NCBI GenBank assembly: GCA_964035545.1
Contig: OZ037767.1
Span: 15,067,998-15,131,997, forward strand
DNA from: Bugula neritina
Lineage: Eukaryota > Bryozoa > Gymnolaemata > Cheilostomatida > Bugulidae
DNA length: 64,000 nucleotides
Reading direction: 5' to 3'
Shown piece by piece: positions 13,595-26,600 of this stretch. The notes under the pieces were generated by a model. It saw nothing but the letters and a program-made list of their open reading frames with translations, was not told the DNA's origin and ran no database searches. Made by a program: the position numbers and the translations under genes. The number at the start of each line of letters is the position of its first letter. Position 1 is the first letter of the stretch.

Positions 13595-14932
13595 CTGATT
13601 GACTACTGAATCCCAATCATATGTTTTGCCAAAAAATGTGAAAATGGAGTGCATGTCTACTTTGTTTGAAAAAATATTAAAAATACTTTTGAAACTTCAT
13701 CTAGCCAAACAATACAACAGTTTCATTTCATTAAAAAATATCATTTGCACAAAAATGTATTATGTAATCAAACAATTTCTAGAAAAAAAGTGCTTTCCTC
13801 CAGTTTTGCTAATGAACTAAATTTTTCATTATATGCTTGTCTTTATAATTTTATTAATTGTTTTTTCTGGTGAGTCAATTAAAGTCAATTCAACCTAGAA
13901 AAGTCTGAATTTCAGACTTAATTTCAAGCTAGAATATTCACATTTTTAGGTCTGCGTTTGCAAACATTGTTGTGTTACTTTACTTTTTATATTTTTTGAA
14001 ATAAATATCTTTTTAGCTTGTGCCTATTCATGATTAGAATAGTATAATAATATTTAACTTTTCTTCAATTTCAATAGATGAAAATGTTGATCAGTTGGAG
14101 TATTCAGTTTAGCTGAATTTTACTTGCTTCTGCGAAAACAATCTTTTGGAGTTGTCTGCCCTCTCTTTAGGTAATTTTTTGACCTATGGTCAACGCAATA
14201 ATTATAACTTTTTAAAGATGCTTGTGAACCTAACAATATAGCATAACTATCAAACCACATTATTCAATATCTGCATAAAATTTAGCCGATAAGCTGCCAC
14301 CCAATGAGCTTGAAAAGATATTAGAATTCTAGCTCAGTGCTGCCATCAATGTAGATATTTATAATGATATAAAGCCAAAACTCATTATTGCATGAAATTA
14401 TCTAACCATTCCTGACAAAGAATCGAGATAATAACTCCAAAGTTGGTCAGTTGAAACCACAGCAATAATACTTTAATCTTTATAATTGTCAGGTTTAATT
14501 TTATACCAAGCCCCAATAAGTACATATAACTATGACAACACAGCCTAAGCACCTCCAATGCAAGAAATTGAGTATTGTGGTGCTGCAAATCCTCCAGTTA
14601 CAAATGAGTAGAGCTTTCATGATTATTGGTCTACCATAATGTTTATTTAGTTTTAAGGACTAGCATAAATGCTATTATATGCGGGAGGTATTTGAAAAGC
14701 TTCCAACTCCATCTTCAACTACGGGCTATTATAATTATGCCGATAAACGAGATACTACACTCAGACTGCCCTGTTATAGTACTATGATTGGCTACTGCAA
14801 AATTTTTGCCGATAGACAACATTTAATTATGATGTAATGTATCTCGTATTGGTACATAAGTGTTATGTCTGAGGACGAGATACTGTGAAATTATGCCCTG
14901 TTTAAAAGACAAAATTAAACAATTAAACAGAC

Positions 14933-15043
14933 CTTTAGTCACATGCTTTGGTATTCCTCCGAGAAAAACTTTGCAAGAATAACGTGGATTTTCGTTTTCA
15001 ATAGGCATCTCACCTCGCCATTCGTATGTTGCTGTCAGAAATT
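14933..15043 (-). CDS. Lone exon resembling the start of CPEB1-type RRM1
   Basis: On the minus strand a TTTTTGTAG acceptor precedes a 111-nt open stretch that ends ACTAAAG at a GTCTGT donor. Its 36 complete codons include NPRYSCKVFLGGIP. This is the hallmark opening of the first RNA-recognition motif of CPEB1/Orb proteins (RNP2-like VFLGG preceded by YSCK), with an upstream W-x-G...P segment as in that family. CPEB1 binds cytoplasmic polyadenylation elements in mRNA 3' UTRs. I could not find the following RRM exon (with PPKGY-type RNP1) or the Cys/His ZZ domain downstream on the minus strand. Either introns are long and I missed exons, or this is an isolated or relic exon. Starting phase is 1. 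Confidence 0.5.
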
Positions 15044-15676
15044 CTACAAAAATATTTGGCAACTTAAAGTAAACCTAAGTCTATAGTGTCACAAAGCTAA
15101 AATAATACATAGTGTTAACGGTAAACAAGAATACTTGGTTTTTGCGGATTATTAGACAAATTAAACTACTGTTAGCTGATACTTATTTTGAATTTTAAAT
15201 TGCTTTATATAACTTAAACAATAAACATACTAAAACTATTATTGCACTGCTATAATGAAATATAATATTTTCTGGAGTATGACTTAAAAAGTTGCTATTA
15301 AAATTGTTTCTGTTGTTTTTGCAATAGAAAATATATTTCACAAGCAAATTCAGTAAAAACAAATGTGATTTCATTTTCAAATATTTGTTAAAACTTTCTT
15401 TAACTTTCTGAAGTTGTATATACCATACAAAGTATATAATCTATATGCTCTAAAGTATTTAATATGTAACTTTATGTACTATACTGAGTCTTACCAGCCA
15501 TATTGTACTGTGATGGTGATTGAAGAATCTGTTGGTAAACTCTGAGAGATGTATTCTTTGCTGTAAGAAGTCAAGAACTGAAGAGATCTCCCAGAAGACC
15601 TCCATTATATATAGGTACTGATCACCTCAATAGGGCAATTATCTCTTGAAGTCAAATCTCTAAGAACTCAATCACA

Positions 15677-15820
15677 ACACCAGAACCAGTAATTAGAGGT
15701 ACTCAGAGCAACAAAGAAAACTCATCTCTCAGGCTGGTAAGATTAAGAAAGTGTTACAAACACCAGAACCTGTAATTAGGGGTATCAAAAGAAGCTCATC
15801 TGAAGAAAGAGTTACAAAGT
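15677..15820. repeat. Imperfect tandem repeat of about 80 bp
   Basis: Two units begin with CACCAGAACC(A/T)GTAATTAG and end in GTTACAAA-type sequence, with internal indels. The surrounding 15490-15900 looks TE-derived but no terminal repeats were found. Confidence 0.5.
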
Positions 15821-17952
15821 TGCTTGAAGTAATAACACACTATTGAGAGCACTGGGTTTTGGGGTAATTTAGTAATTGTGATGACATTACAAGTAGACAA
15901 ACCTTTTCCCCAACACTTTTTGACTTGAGTTTTACTTTTATTTTAGCTGATCTAACAAATATTTGCTTTTCCTCTAAAGATATTTTTATGAAATGTATAT
16001 TTTTGCTGAAGCCTGCTATAATGTTTTATCTGATAATCGGTTTTTGCATAGTATAAAATAACTTTTATATACCAACTAGATTTTTCAAATACATATATCT
16101 TAATAAATGTTATATAACCTTTTAAAACTTCATAAATATAATCATAATTAACTAGTCATTATGGTTACTAGAGTTTGTTAGAGTTATATGAATTTTACAA
16201 ATATCTCATTGATCAGATGAAAACATTTATATAACCAAAACCAAAGCATTGACTTATAAAAAAAATACTGAGTCTCAGCTGTTCTCGAGCCAACACAAAA
16301 GTAAATTATTGACTCGTAAAAGTTTTGGTTAAGACTTGGAATAAGCTTTTATAGTAATATAAAATTAAAAAGGTAACTAAAAATTTCAACAGCTGAATAT
16401 TATTTAACAGATTAATTGAAAAAGCAAGCAAAGTGTTTTTAGAGTTCTTTGCAAGTTGTTTATGGTGTCTTACCCTGAGCTACTATCTCTAAATAAACTA
16501 CAACATTTATAACAGAAGAGAACACAACAATAATGGTTATAACATTTACATAGGGCTAAATTGTAAAAAGCCCAAAATAATAACTATTTTATATTTTGTA
16601 TGCTTAAAACTAAAACAAAGCAATTTTAGGCCAGTTTATTTTTATTCCTTTTATATATAAAATTTTGCACATTGTTCACTTTTGTATAGTTCAAATAGTG
16701 TATAATATTATACTATTTTCTTTGCCTGTTTTCTTCCTTTTGTAGACATTTTACTTATTTTGGCATTTGCCAAAGTTTTTCAAATTTAAGGGTGCTTGGT
16801 GCAGATCTTTCCACAGTGTCATCCCAGATAGACGCTTCCCACATGAAGGCATCCCACTCAGACAATATATTTACTTATTTTAGTACAATATAATTATGTG
16901 TATTTTATGTATTATTATTTGAATATTATTAAAATATAGATATATTTAACTAAATTTGGCTCAATTGCTTGCTATTTAGCACATAAATAATATTCTCTCA
17001 TCTGAATTAGCTTATTAATTTTGCATTTTCTCTACTTCTTGAGATTGTTTGAAAAAATAACATTTCAATAAGAAGTATTCATTAAAGACAATGTCTATTG
17101 CATGTAATGTATTCATGCAGTTTTCAATTTTGTGAAAATTGGAATACTATCCCATATAATATTAATAATTATTAACTGTTATCTCGAGCTTAGCAATCAA
17201 TACAACAGCTATATATGTATATATAGGTATATTATTATAAGTTATATATTGCACCAAAATATAGAAATAGCTTCTTACTGGGAAGCCTCCAAGTGGGAAA
17301 AGTTTAAGTGTGAAACGTCCACATCTGAGATGAAACCCTTTCAGATAAATAGAATGCAAGGGTTCAGCAACTAATCTAGTTTAATCTCAAAGGAGATAAA
17401 GTTTTAGCATTAATTATCTTGTATACTATAACTATTATGTGATAAGATCTTTTTTCAAAAGACTTTCTGTACCAGCGAAAAAGCTGTATAATTGCTGACC
17501 AATCAGAGAGGATTAAAATTTGAGAAACTCAGATAGCTAAAAATCAAAGGCTGTAGTTAAAGAATTACATAATAGAGTAGCTGTCATACAGTAAGTTTTG
17601 GGTTCATACTTGTGAGCTCAACATAAATAATTGTTTCTCATTCAAACGAAAAGTAGGTTTATAAGGAGCAGTCTGAGGTGCATAGGTTTACTTCAACATT
17701 CAAAGAATTATAGCCTACATACAGAAGTAGTTGACTCTATTTCTGTTTCTCCAAATAGTAATACGATACTGCATCAGACTTGTTGAGCAGCTCTGCTTGA
17801 GACAAACTGTTACTTTAGTTATTAAACCACTAGATACAAATTAATGCAGATAAAATATACCGGTTGTGTGCTTTGATTAGTTCTACTCTAAAATGGCAGG
17901 ATATGAAATTTCCTCTGATCAGAGTGTTTTATACATGCTTTAATATCGAAAA

Positions 17953-18245
17953 CAGGGGTGTCCAACCTTTTCAGATTGAGGGGCACTGAAAGAGAATATT
18001 CCGATGGCAAGTGTTACATTTTAAACTTTAGTTTGAGCTGGGGGCCACAGCATCAGCAAATTTCAAAATAATTTATTCTAAATTCTTATGAATCATTACA
18101 TAATTAAGTCATAATTTGTTACAATATGTATACAAATAAGATATTTAAACGGTGGCTTGTTACTCTAACTCATAGGTGTGTAAAAAATAATTTTATTTGT
18201 TGTGCCTCCACGGGCCGCATAAATGGTTTGAAAATATTTTGGGAT
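17953..18245 (+). mobile_element. Fragment resembling a hAT-type transposon end
   Basis: It begins with CAGGGGTGTCCAACCTTTT, close to the terminal inverted repeat of many Charlie/Tip100-like hAT elements. GGGGGCCACAG and CGGGCCGCAT motifs typical of their subterminal parts follow. No matching right-hand terminus or 8-bp target duplication was seen, so it is a truncated piece without coding capacity. Confidence 0.4.
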
Positions 18246-19119
18246 TACACCAGTTCTAAGCACCAACTTGCCTATTTTTATGAATAATTTAATAACCACT
18301 AATAATCGCAGATGTATATTTTAACTTATAAGTGAAATTAAGTTTCTATCAATTCACTCCAACAGATACAAATATAATTGAATTTACAGCATGCACTAGA
18401 TTACTAGCAAAATTTAGCAAATTTCAGGTATAAAATCATTCAGTATTTTAACAAACCTCTTTTATATTATGATTTATTTTATAAACAGTAACTATTACTA
18501 CACAGGTTAGACTGCGTATAAGGTCTTGGAAGACTCCACGTTCATAATATTTTACCTATAACTTAGAATAACTAGTATGAGCAGCAAGATTTAAGGCACA
18601 CAAAAGTGGACTCTTAAACTAAAGGAGTTGTGTTTTCATGACTTTACAACATAGATGGAAACTTTGCATGAGAAGAGAGAACAACTCCCAGTTACAAACT
18701 ATGAATCAGTTTTCAGCATGTCTTGCATAAGAAGTGTAACTCTACATGTACATACTTATTATAGACACTGTTTATTTTATATGCAAAGACCAGGCATTTC
18801 TTTACATATTTGTATATAATAAACATATACAATGTGACTAGCAAAAGCACTGTCCGAACAAATAATAAAATATGTTATAGTATAAACATAAGTCCATTAT
18901 TGAAAAATAAACAAAGATAAAAAGTACAATTTGAAAAAAAAACATTCAACAAGATATAATATAGACTAGCAGTATATTATCAAATTTTAATATTAAGCTT
19001 TTGCAAAATAAAGAAAATATTAAGAATAAATGTTGAATATGATGTAAATGGTAAAAACCAAGGCAGATGTCAAAGTGAATCTGGAATCCAGGATAGAGGA
19101 ATGGCATGACACAGTGACA

Positions 19120-19500
19120 TAGACTAGCAGTTGATAGAGGATGGCATGACACATTGACACACACTAGCAGGTGATGTAGGAATGGTATGACACACTGACA
19201 CACACTAGCAGGTGATGTAGGAATGGTATGACACACTGACACAGACTAGCAGGTGATGTAGGAATGGTATGACACACTGACACACACCAGCAGGTGAGAG
19301 AGGAATGGTATGACACACTGACACACACTACCGGATGATGGAGGAATGGCATGACACAGTGACATAGACTAGCAGGTGAGAGAGGAATGGTATGACACAC
19401 TGATACAGACTAGCAGGTGATGTAGGAATGGTATGACACACCAGCAGGTAAGAGAGAACTGGTATGACACACTGACACACACCAGCAGGTGATAGAGAGG
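19120..19500. repeat. 41-bp minisatellite downstream of the mARC gene
   Basis: Head-to-tail units of about 41 bp contain AGCAGGTGATGTAGGAATGG and TATGACACACTGACACACACT. Unit starts at 19166 and 19207 give the exact period. Roughly nine or ten units are present, some shortened. The array lies just past the mARC stop codon and may be in its 3' UTR. It is not a CRISPR array: the units are contiguous, with no unique spacers. A minus-strand frame reading repeated CHTIPTSPAS-type peptides is the repeat itself. Confidence 0.88.
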
Positions 19501-19529
19501 AATGGTAGTATACAAAGTTCAGTTCACAA

Positions 19530-22500
19530 TTAACACATTACAGAGTCACCAACACTGATGAAGCCAGGCTCCCCATCTAGCACCAGATTCATGCCGAACA
19601 TAGGAGAAGATTTATTATACCGCTTCAATAGTCTTGTCCTGTAAACAGCAGGTAAAGTCTTAACACAGGTGAGTATGCCGTAATGTTGTATAGCTGAAGG
19701 CTAGCCCACTCTATGTGTACCCATATAGTAGTCTAAGTTGTTGTGTCTGTCTGTTTGGAGTTGAACAGTTGAATTTGACAATAAGAAATTCGTACTTAAA
19801 AAATTGTTGCAAAGTTTCACATAATTTTAGAATTGTAAATTATGAAAAACATTATTTTTATTTTATGAATCGTTCTTACTTTATTGCAGGCTTTTAGCGA
19901 GTCAATAAAAAACTCTGTTTCATCCACTCCTGCACTTGTTGCTTGCAATTTTTAGTTACATATTAAACATTTATTTTTACACCAAAGTTTAAAAATGCAG
20001 AATAACATGTTTTAGTTGAAATGATATATTGAAGAGCTGTAATATTGAAAGAAGACAACTACAAACTTGTAGAGAGTGTTATATGGCTCTGCCTTGGGAT
20101 TTCTCTCCCCTGTCTGTGGATTTACATTAGGAAAGGAACATCTGCCACACGGTTTTTCACCGAAAAGTTGAACCCCACTGATCTCTATTTCTCTCCATTC
20201 ATCCTTTAAACAGTGAGTATTCAATTGTCAACTGAGATGAGTATGTGAACACTCACGGAAGTGTTAATAGTACTAGCAGTACTATTTCAAATATATACTT
20301 TAAATATTATATATATCTCAAATACTACTAACCCTACTACCACTAACACTACTACTACTACTACTAACACTAATACACTACTAGCACTATTAGATTATTA
20401 GTACTGATAGTGCTAGTACCTTTACTATTATTACTAGACTGATAGTACTACTACACCAGCATTTTAAAACCAGTAACACTACTATATTATTAGCACTACT
20501 CCACTACTGATGAAATACAATACTAGTACCACTACAGCACTGATACTATATTAGTACTACTCCACTACTAGTTTTACTATTTCAATAATATACTACTGGG
20601 AACGAGGGTTATATACAAACTAAAACTACCTCTACGTAAGGACCTTGAGTCGATGTGACTAAAATGTTTGGCCGGAAGTTTTCCCAGGTGGCTAAATCTT
20701 TCCCAACATCCTGATTGATTTGGTCGACAGAGCGATCATTACAGAGTAGATACGGATACCCGTCTGAGTACATTGTCTGCGTATAGAAAGATATACTTTT
20801 AGTATTGTGAGTATACCATGATATATACTTGTATGTAAGCTCTCTAACAGTTGCTACATTCTAGCAAATAGATCACTATAGGTGGGGAAGCTAAAGTGTA
20901 ACACATGCAGCAGTGAAATGGTAAGTCAAACGGCATAAAAAATTATTAAGGATAACATAAAATTCAATAGGAATTTTTATATGAAACAACTTAGTATGGC
21001 ATGAAATTATGTTATATTAAATGAAATGAAGTGAAACACCAATATTGATGTAAATCAGTTTAATATAAAACAAAAATGTACCAAATCCAGAGTGAATTGT
21101 AACTATTATTGATAATTCATTAGACATCAATGCCATTAGCATCAGATGCAAGCTGATCAACCAATAAGATAAATGTTATTATTAGAGAACTACTGGAGAA
21201 CCAATCAGGTAAGGGCTAATATTATATAACTATTGAACAACCTATCAGATGAGGGCTAATATTAGGTAAATCAGGACATCAGCTCACTTTAGCATTGCTC
21301 TCTACTGGTCTGCGGTGTCTAGTAAAGGCACTACCATCCAACTTCTCTAGAGGTCTTATAAAACTGTCCATATCAAAGTAGAGGAGTTTCACTGGAGAGT
21401 TCAAGTAGCTGCTGAACCAATCAGAAGCCTCCTTTCCACAATCCAATCCAAACACTTGACTGTCCCACACGCTATAGGAAAATAATGTCTGGTTAATGAA
21501 ACCTGAGCACAGAGCCTAACAGCTGTCTGATTTTAATCTCTTTGCCTGTAGCCTATGCTAAACATAGTATTCAAATGCCGCATGCAATGTGATACTAAAT
21601 GTAGCGCAATATACAAATGTCAATTTAGGAATTGGAAATATTGATGCAAATGCATTATAAATACAGCACATATAATAAAACCAAGCTATTGTCACACATA
21701 GATGTGACAGCAAGTTTTTACCAGCTGCTTGTAATAAGCTTTCAACTGCCGTGAATTAAACACACTGTTTCTAAATTACTGGTGTGTATTTTGATGAAAT
21801 ACTTTCTAATTAACAAAACAGCTGAAGACACCAAAGAAGATATAACCAGTTAATGAGTCAGACCTCCCATCAATGACGACTCCAGACGGCGGAGCTCCAA
21901 GGGGTAGCCTCAGTTCCTCCTTACCGGGAGCCGATATGCACAAATTCTTAGCCTCATCGTCTATACTGGAGGTGACAAGAACTAATTTAGGGTGAGTTCT
22001 GGCAGAGACAAACTTTCCCGTGTCAGCCTCAGCTACCATGTATTGTCTGCAAGTGAAAACAGGCTCGTACGAGTAAAGCAAAGACACTAAGAGTTGAGAC
22101 AATATACTGTATAACTAAGATTATTGAATGGTTCTATAAGCAGCTCCCAGTTGGGGGTGACTGAGTGCAGTAGTTTGCGGTCCTCGAGTTTGGAGTTGAA
22201 GTGTATAAATTGGAACTTGGAACCTACAACACCAAAATCGAGAACTGCAAACTATTTCACTTAGTCACCTCCAACTCAGAGCTGCTTATAGAAGCATTCA
22301 AGATTATTGAGATAAGAACTGAGGGAGATGAATCTCCAGTTCTTTACCTATCTCTTAGCTCCCCAGATACGAGACCGAGTGCGGTGCATTCCGCTGTTGT
22401 AACTTCAATTCCTTTACATGATTTGATTGGATAGATGACAAGTTTCGAGATGACGGCAGACTTCTGCTTGTGTCGAGGTGACCTTGAGAGGAATCTCCAC

Positions 22501-22568
22501 AGTGCAACTGCACTCAGAATACCAACTCCTCCGAGAGCAACCAATTGCCCAGTAGAAAGTCTATTCAT
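19530..22568 (-). CDS. MTARC: Mitochondrial amidoxime-reducing component (MOSC-domain molybdoenzyme), 6 exons
   Basis: Exons: 22348-22568, 21864-22046, 21288-21471, 20630-20776, 20067-20203 and 19530-19638. All have GT-AG sites and consistent phases, giving 326 codons plus stop, the usual family length. I chose the ATG at 22568, which gives an N-terminal membrane anchor (about residues 8-25, GQLVALGGVGILSAVALWRF) before the MOSC N-terminal beta-barrel (VISKLVIYPIKSCKGIEV). The C-terminal MOSC domain includes the PCGRC motif (C264, C267); a cysteine here ligates the molybdenum cofactor in this family. Known mARC proteins sit on the mitochondrial outer membrane and reduce N-hydroxylated compounds with cytochrome b5 and its reductase. 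The TGA-TAA-free frame and conserved ends suggest a functional gene. It is transcribed away from ABHD12, with about 1.1 kb between the start codons. Confidence 0.93.
20290..20600. repeat. ACT/ACC trinucleotide-like low-complexity tract in mARC intron 4
   Basis: Imperfect runs of CTA/ACT units (e.g. ACTACTACTACTACTAA) lie between mARC exons 5 and 4. It is similar in style to the TAC/TAG tracts elsewhere in the window. Confidence 0.75.
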
Positions 22569-23691
22569 TTCCAGTTGTGGGTACAACAAGCAGCATCAGA
22601 CCAGTTTAAAAGATATTGAGTTGTATGTAGCTAAAAGTTAAAACGGAATGGTATTGTAACATTGAATTTATATCAATTCTAATTTTCACTAATAGTAATA
22701 GTGTGTGCTAAATATATTGATTAGCCATGTTCTCAGAAAAGCTAGAAGAGTAATAAATATCATAATCTAAATCATAATGAACTTGATTACGTATTGAGTC
22801 TTAGAGTTAGTCTATATTATTATTAACATTATTTAGCTTGACGATTGCAATTAGTAATACATAGTATCAGTATGCCTATGGCAGGTGAGTATGGCTATAG
22901 GCATAGGCATAGCATTTACTGATTTATTTTTAGCTTTACTAAGACTAAAAGTAAGACTTAGACTATGAAAATTGATGTCACTAAAATAAATACTATTAAC
23001 CAATAAGTATTAGTATTATGTGATACTGAAATCATATTTATATTAATATTCAATTTCATATTCATATTATTCAGAATATCAATAAACTATTCAATATGAA
23101 TATCAATATGAAGATTAATTATTTATAATTATGTTCATCATATAAGGGGAAATTGTTATGCGATATTTTACATAAATAAACATTGGAGTCGCTAATTTCT
23201 TGCATCATACTTGGGGAAACTTGCATCATGATATCAATATGATTATAATAATGATGACTATTAGTCACCGTCCTACTGCTACCTGTGCTTGAACTTGTAA
23301 ATATGGACTTTGGAACCTCACTGCTAGCGAAAAGACATTGTTTGAAGAGCTGTGAGTTACTTTTCATGTCTGCCAAAGAAGCGAACGAAATACGAATGAA
23401 TTTACCGATAGTTTAGGGGATTAAAAATAAGTGAATTTGGTAGCGAATAGTGTAGCTTGAAACAGATGCAAAAAGATATCGAGTCATTTTTTGTTTTTTC
23501 TCAACTAACTAAACTACGAGGAAAGACGCCGAGATATAATAATTATAATATATACCTATCCTATGGCTATACCCTAAACTTTTGAGTTGAAGTAGAATTC
23601 TAGATTTCTATTAACCACAAAATTGTGTTCTTTTACTTTTACTAGGAAATTATTTTGTGCAAAAAATAACAGCGAAACATATCTTTTTAAT
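22569..23691. promoter_or_regulatory. Divergent intergenic region between mARC and ABHD12
   Basis: About 1.1 kb separates the mARC start codon (22568, minus) from the ABHD12 start codon (23692, plus), so promoters of both must lie here or just upstream. I see no clear TATA or initiator. A minus-strand frame at 23119-23376 is not supported as a gene. Confidence 0.4.
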
Positions 23692-26600
23692 ATGGAAACT
23701 GTGACAGGTTTGTATTTCACCATTAGTATTACATTAGTATTTCACTATTAATATTTGTAAGACTAATACTAATAGTAATAGTAATTGTATATTTTAAATT
23801 ATTTCTTAGTAGTTATAATTTAATTATTTAAATAAATAGTAGTATATGTAATTTTAATTGATATTTATAATAATTCAATAATAAATAATTGAATTATTAG
23901 GTTTAGCTACAATTAGTAGTATTGTACTTAATAAACTGTTGTTTTTTCTCTTATAATTATATTTATTAATTATGTTAATTAATATTAATTCTCTAACTAT
24001 CAACTATATCTATTGATATAAATATTGGTATAACTGTAAGTATTCATATTCATATTGGTGTATTATGACATCAAGTATGTACTAATTATTTTTACAATAA
24101 AATAAAATAATTCATTGAATAAGTTATTTAATATTAGCCTATAGTTATAGCTATCAGTCCAAGTTGCTGTAATCTATTTGTAGTATTTGTGATTATAAGA
24201 ATAATTAAAATATTAATAATAATATCTTTTTGTTGAATGTCAATTTCAGTTTTTTCTATATTCAATGTTTAATATCATAATTATGCTTAAAAATTAAAAT
24301 AACCTTTTACTGGAGTGCTGAAATTTTTGATTTATATCAATATTACTTCCACAGCCACTGTTACAGTTAGACTTGGTGTTACTCTTTTAGTTATACTTAA
24401 TTTTGCATTTGAAAGTTAATTTTACCCTTTAGTTTAAGGTAGTGTTTCACTTTCTGTTGCTGCAAGATTTGGGTGTTATTCTCAAAGTCAATCTTTAGCA
24501 CCTAATGTACTCCTATTCACACACTTTATTAACCTCAATGATGGAAAATAACTGAAAGTTGGTATTGCTTATTGCACTGTGACTGAGTAAATCTAAATTA
24601 CTTTAATTTTCATTGCATATATAATTTTCATTAACCTATTAAGAATTTTTTTTTTAGTTTGAAAGTTTCTGATACTAGGATGAATTTTAACAGTTTAAAT
24701 GTTGTAGTCTATTTTTGTGTTTTCTTGTGTTATATGTCTAGTTTGATTTGATATTTTGTCTCTTGGTTGTGAAGGGATTCGCCAAGTTTCTTAAATTAAA
24801 ATCTAATCCCAGCTTCACAGATAGGAATTATTATTTTAGCTCAAGAAAAGAGTGATAAGTCATCACAACAATCAGCAAAGAAAACGCAGTTTAATGTCAA
24901 CAAAACATCATGTAGTGATCGAGTCAATTCACTCCTCAGGTAGTTTGTAGCTTCTAGCTTTAAAATATGCTCATGACTGATAATCAGTAATTTGGTTCAT
25001 GGATTTTTTCAATTGTTATCCCTGCATAAATCCTAAGCTAATTTATGTTTTACAGGAGTCGTTTTACTTAAATTAGTACACACTCAAAATCTTCAGTTTT
25101 TAGCTATTTTTTACAATTTAGCTGCTAATGTACATAGATTTTTGCTCTAAACTGATAAAAATTTAAAAATACAACATAATGATCAAAATTATTTTTAATT
25201 TTCTTTGATTTTCTATGTTTATTCCTAGTTATTTAGTTAATTTGGATTTGGATTAAAAAACCTTGATGGTCCACAATCCAGATTACCTAAATAATTAGGA
25301 AAAACCATCGGAATTTAAGCAAAATTAAAAAGAACCTTGATTATTTTGTTGTATTCATTGACATTGTATTAGTTTTGGGTAAAAACCCATATACATTAGC
25401 AGCTAAATTGTGAAAAATAGCTAAAAACTGAAGATTTCGAGTGTGTACTAAATTAAGTAAAATGACCCACATTTTGTTTGGGTACTAACCCTAATTTTTG
25501 AAGAATGCTCAACATTCCTTTAATATATCAAAAAAATTAAAAATTTCAACTTGACTGTGTTGATTTTATTTAAGCTGAGATAATTGTTTAAAGTTTAGTT
25601 ATATTTTGTTCATGTAGGTGTATGTTCCGCTCTGTTTTAGGTACCTTCTAGTCAAATCGGTAGACCTGCTGTTGTTTCTCGTGCTGTTTTTATTTGTTCT
25701 CGCTCCCCTGACAGTTAAATTATTTCCGGGAATGGGCAAGCACTTCATATATCTCAATGGCTGTGAGTGATTCTCAAAACAAATTACCAAAACCTTTATA
25801 AAAGTTTCAATAATTATATATCAACCGGTGAATATTTACCAATGAAGTATTTTTAGTATTTAAATTATACCACACACATAACTATCTGTTTTCTAGTTTA
25901 AAGTTGGCTGAGTGATTTGTTTCCAATTATCTGTCTGTGTACTATATTAATTTATTCATTCTTTTTAGTGTCGTTACCCTCATACTTCCAGGATTTGTCT
26001 AACCCTGCTTTATATGGGTTGAATAGCACTAAGAATTTCTACCTCAGCACAGATAAGAATGTAGTTATTGGTGCTTGGTAAGTATGACATGGTTATGATC
26101 TACAATAACAACTTCTATCCGAAGCTTTGAAGCTATTATTTTGTCTTGTTTTATTACTGGTGGTCATGTTGATAATAAATTTTGCCAATTTTTTGTCTCA
26201 AAAAACAAGCTGAAAAAGTACCGATTTTAATGTAATTAGGTTTTTGCTTCAACTGATGTTTACCAAGACTCTAAGCATAATATGTGAAGCCACATTAAAG
26301 AACAATTTCAACATGAGTGGATGTTATCACAGCTGGTGTAGCAACTATTAGACAGTTGGTCCAAATTTCAGACAGTTTTTAGTTATTACAGATGTTGAGT
26401 TTTACTGAATCTATATGCACATTTTTATGCGCAATGCTTCCTTTATAATGACATTAACTCTTGTTACTAATATGCGCCGCTGCAATGTCAATGTTACTAA
26501 CTGCCGTTTTCACTACTGTACCATTGTAATATCAGGCACACTCTACCCAAGCAGCTGGAAGGCGAAGGATACAAACACGAAGAATATGAATCATTATTAG

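Larger units (their letters stand above)
15044..19120. other. Intergenic or intronic, no gene recognised
   Basis: AT-rich sequence with short TE-like pieces annotated separately: an imperfect direct repeat near 15677-15820 and a hAT-like terminus at 17953. No coding exon could be supported. Confidence 0.5.

Noticed and set aside
17953-18245. Complete hAT transposon
   Set aside because: Only one terminus is recognisable; there is no right TIR, no 8-bp target duplication and no transposase.
19120-19500. CRISPR-like array of regularly spaced repeats
   Set aside because: Units are contiguous 41-bp minisatellite copies with no unique spacers, in animal DNA.
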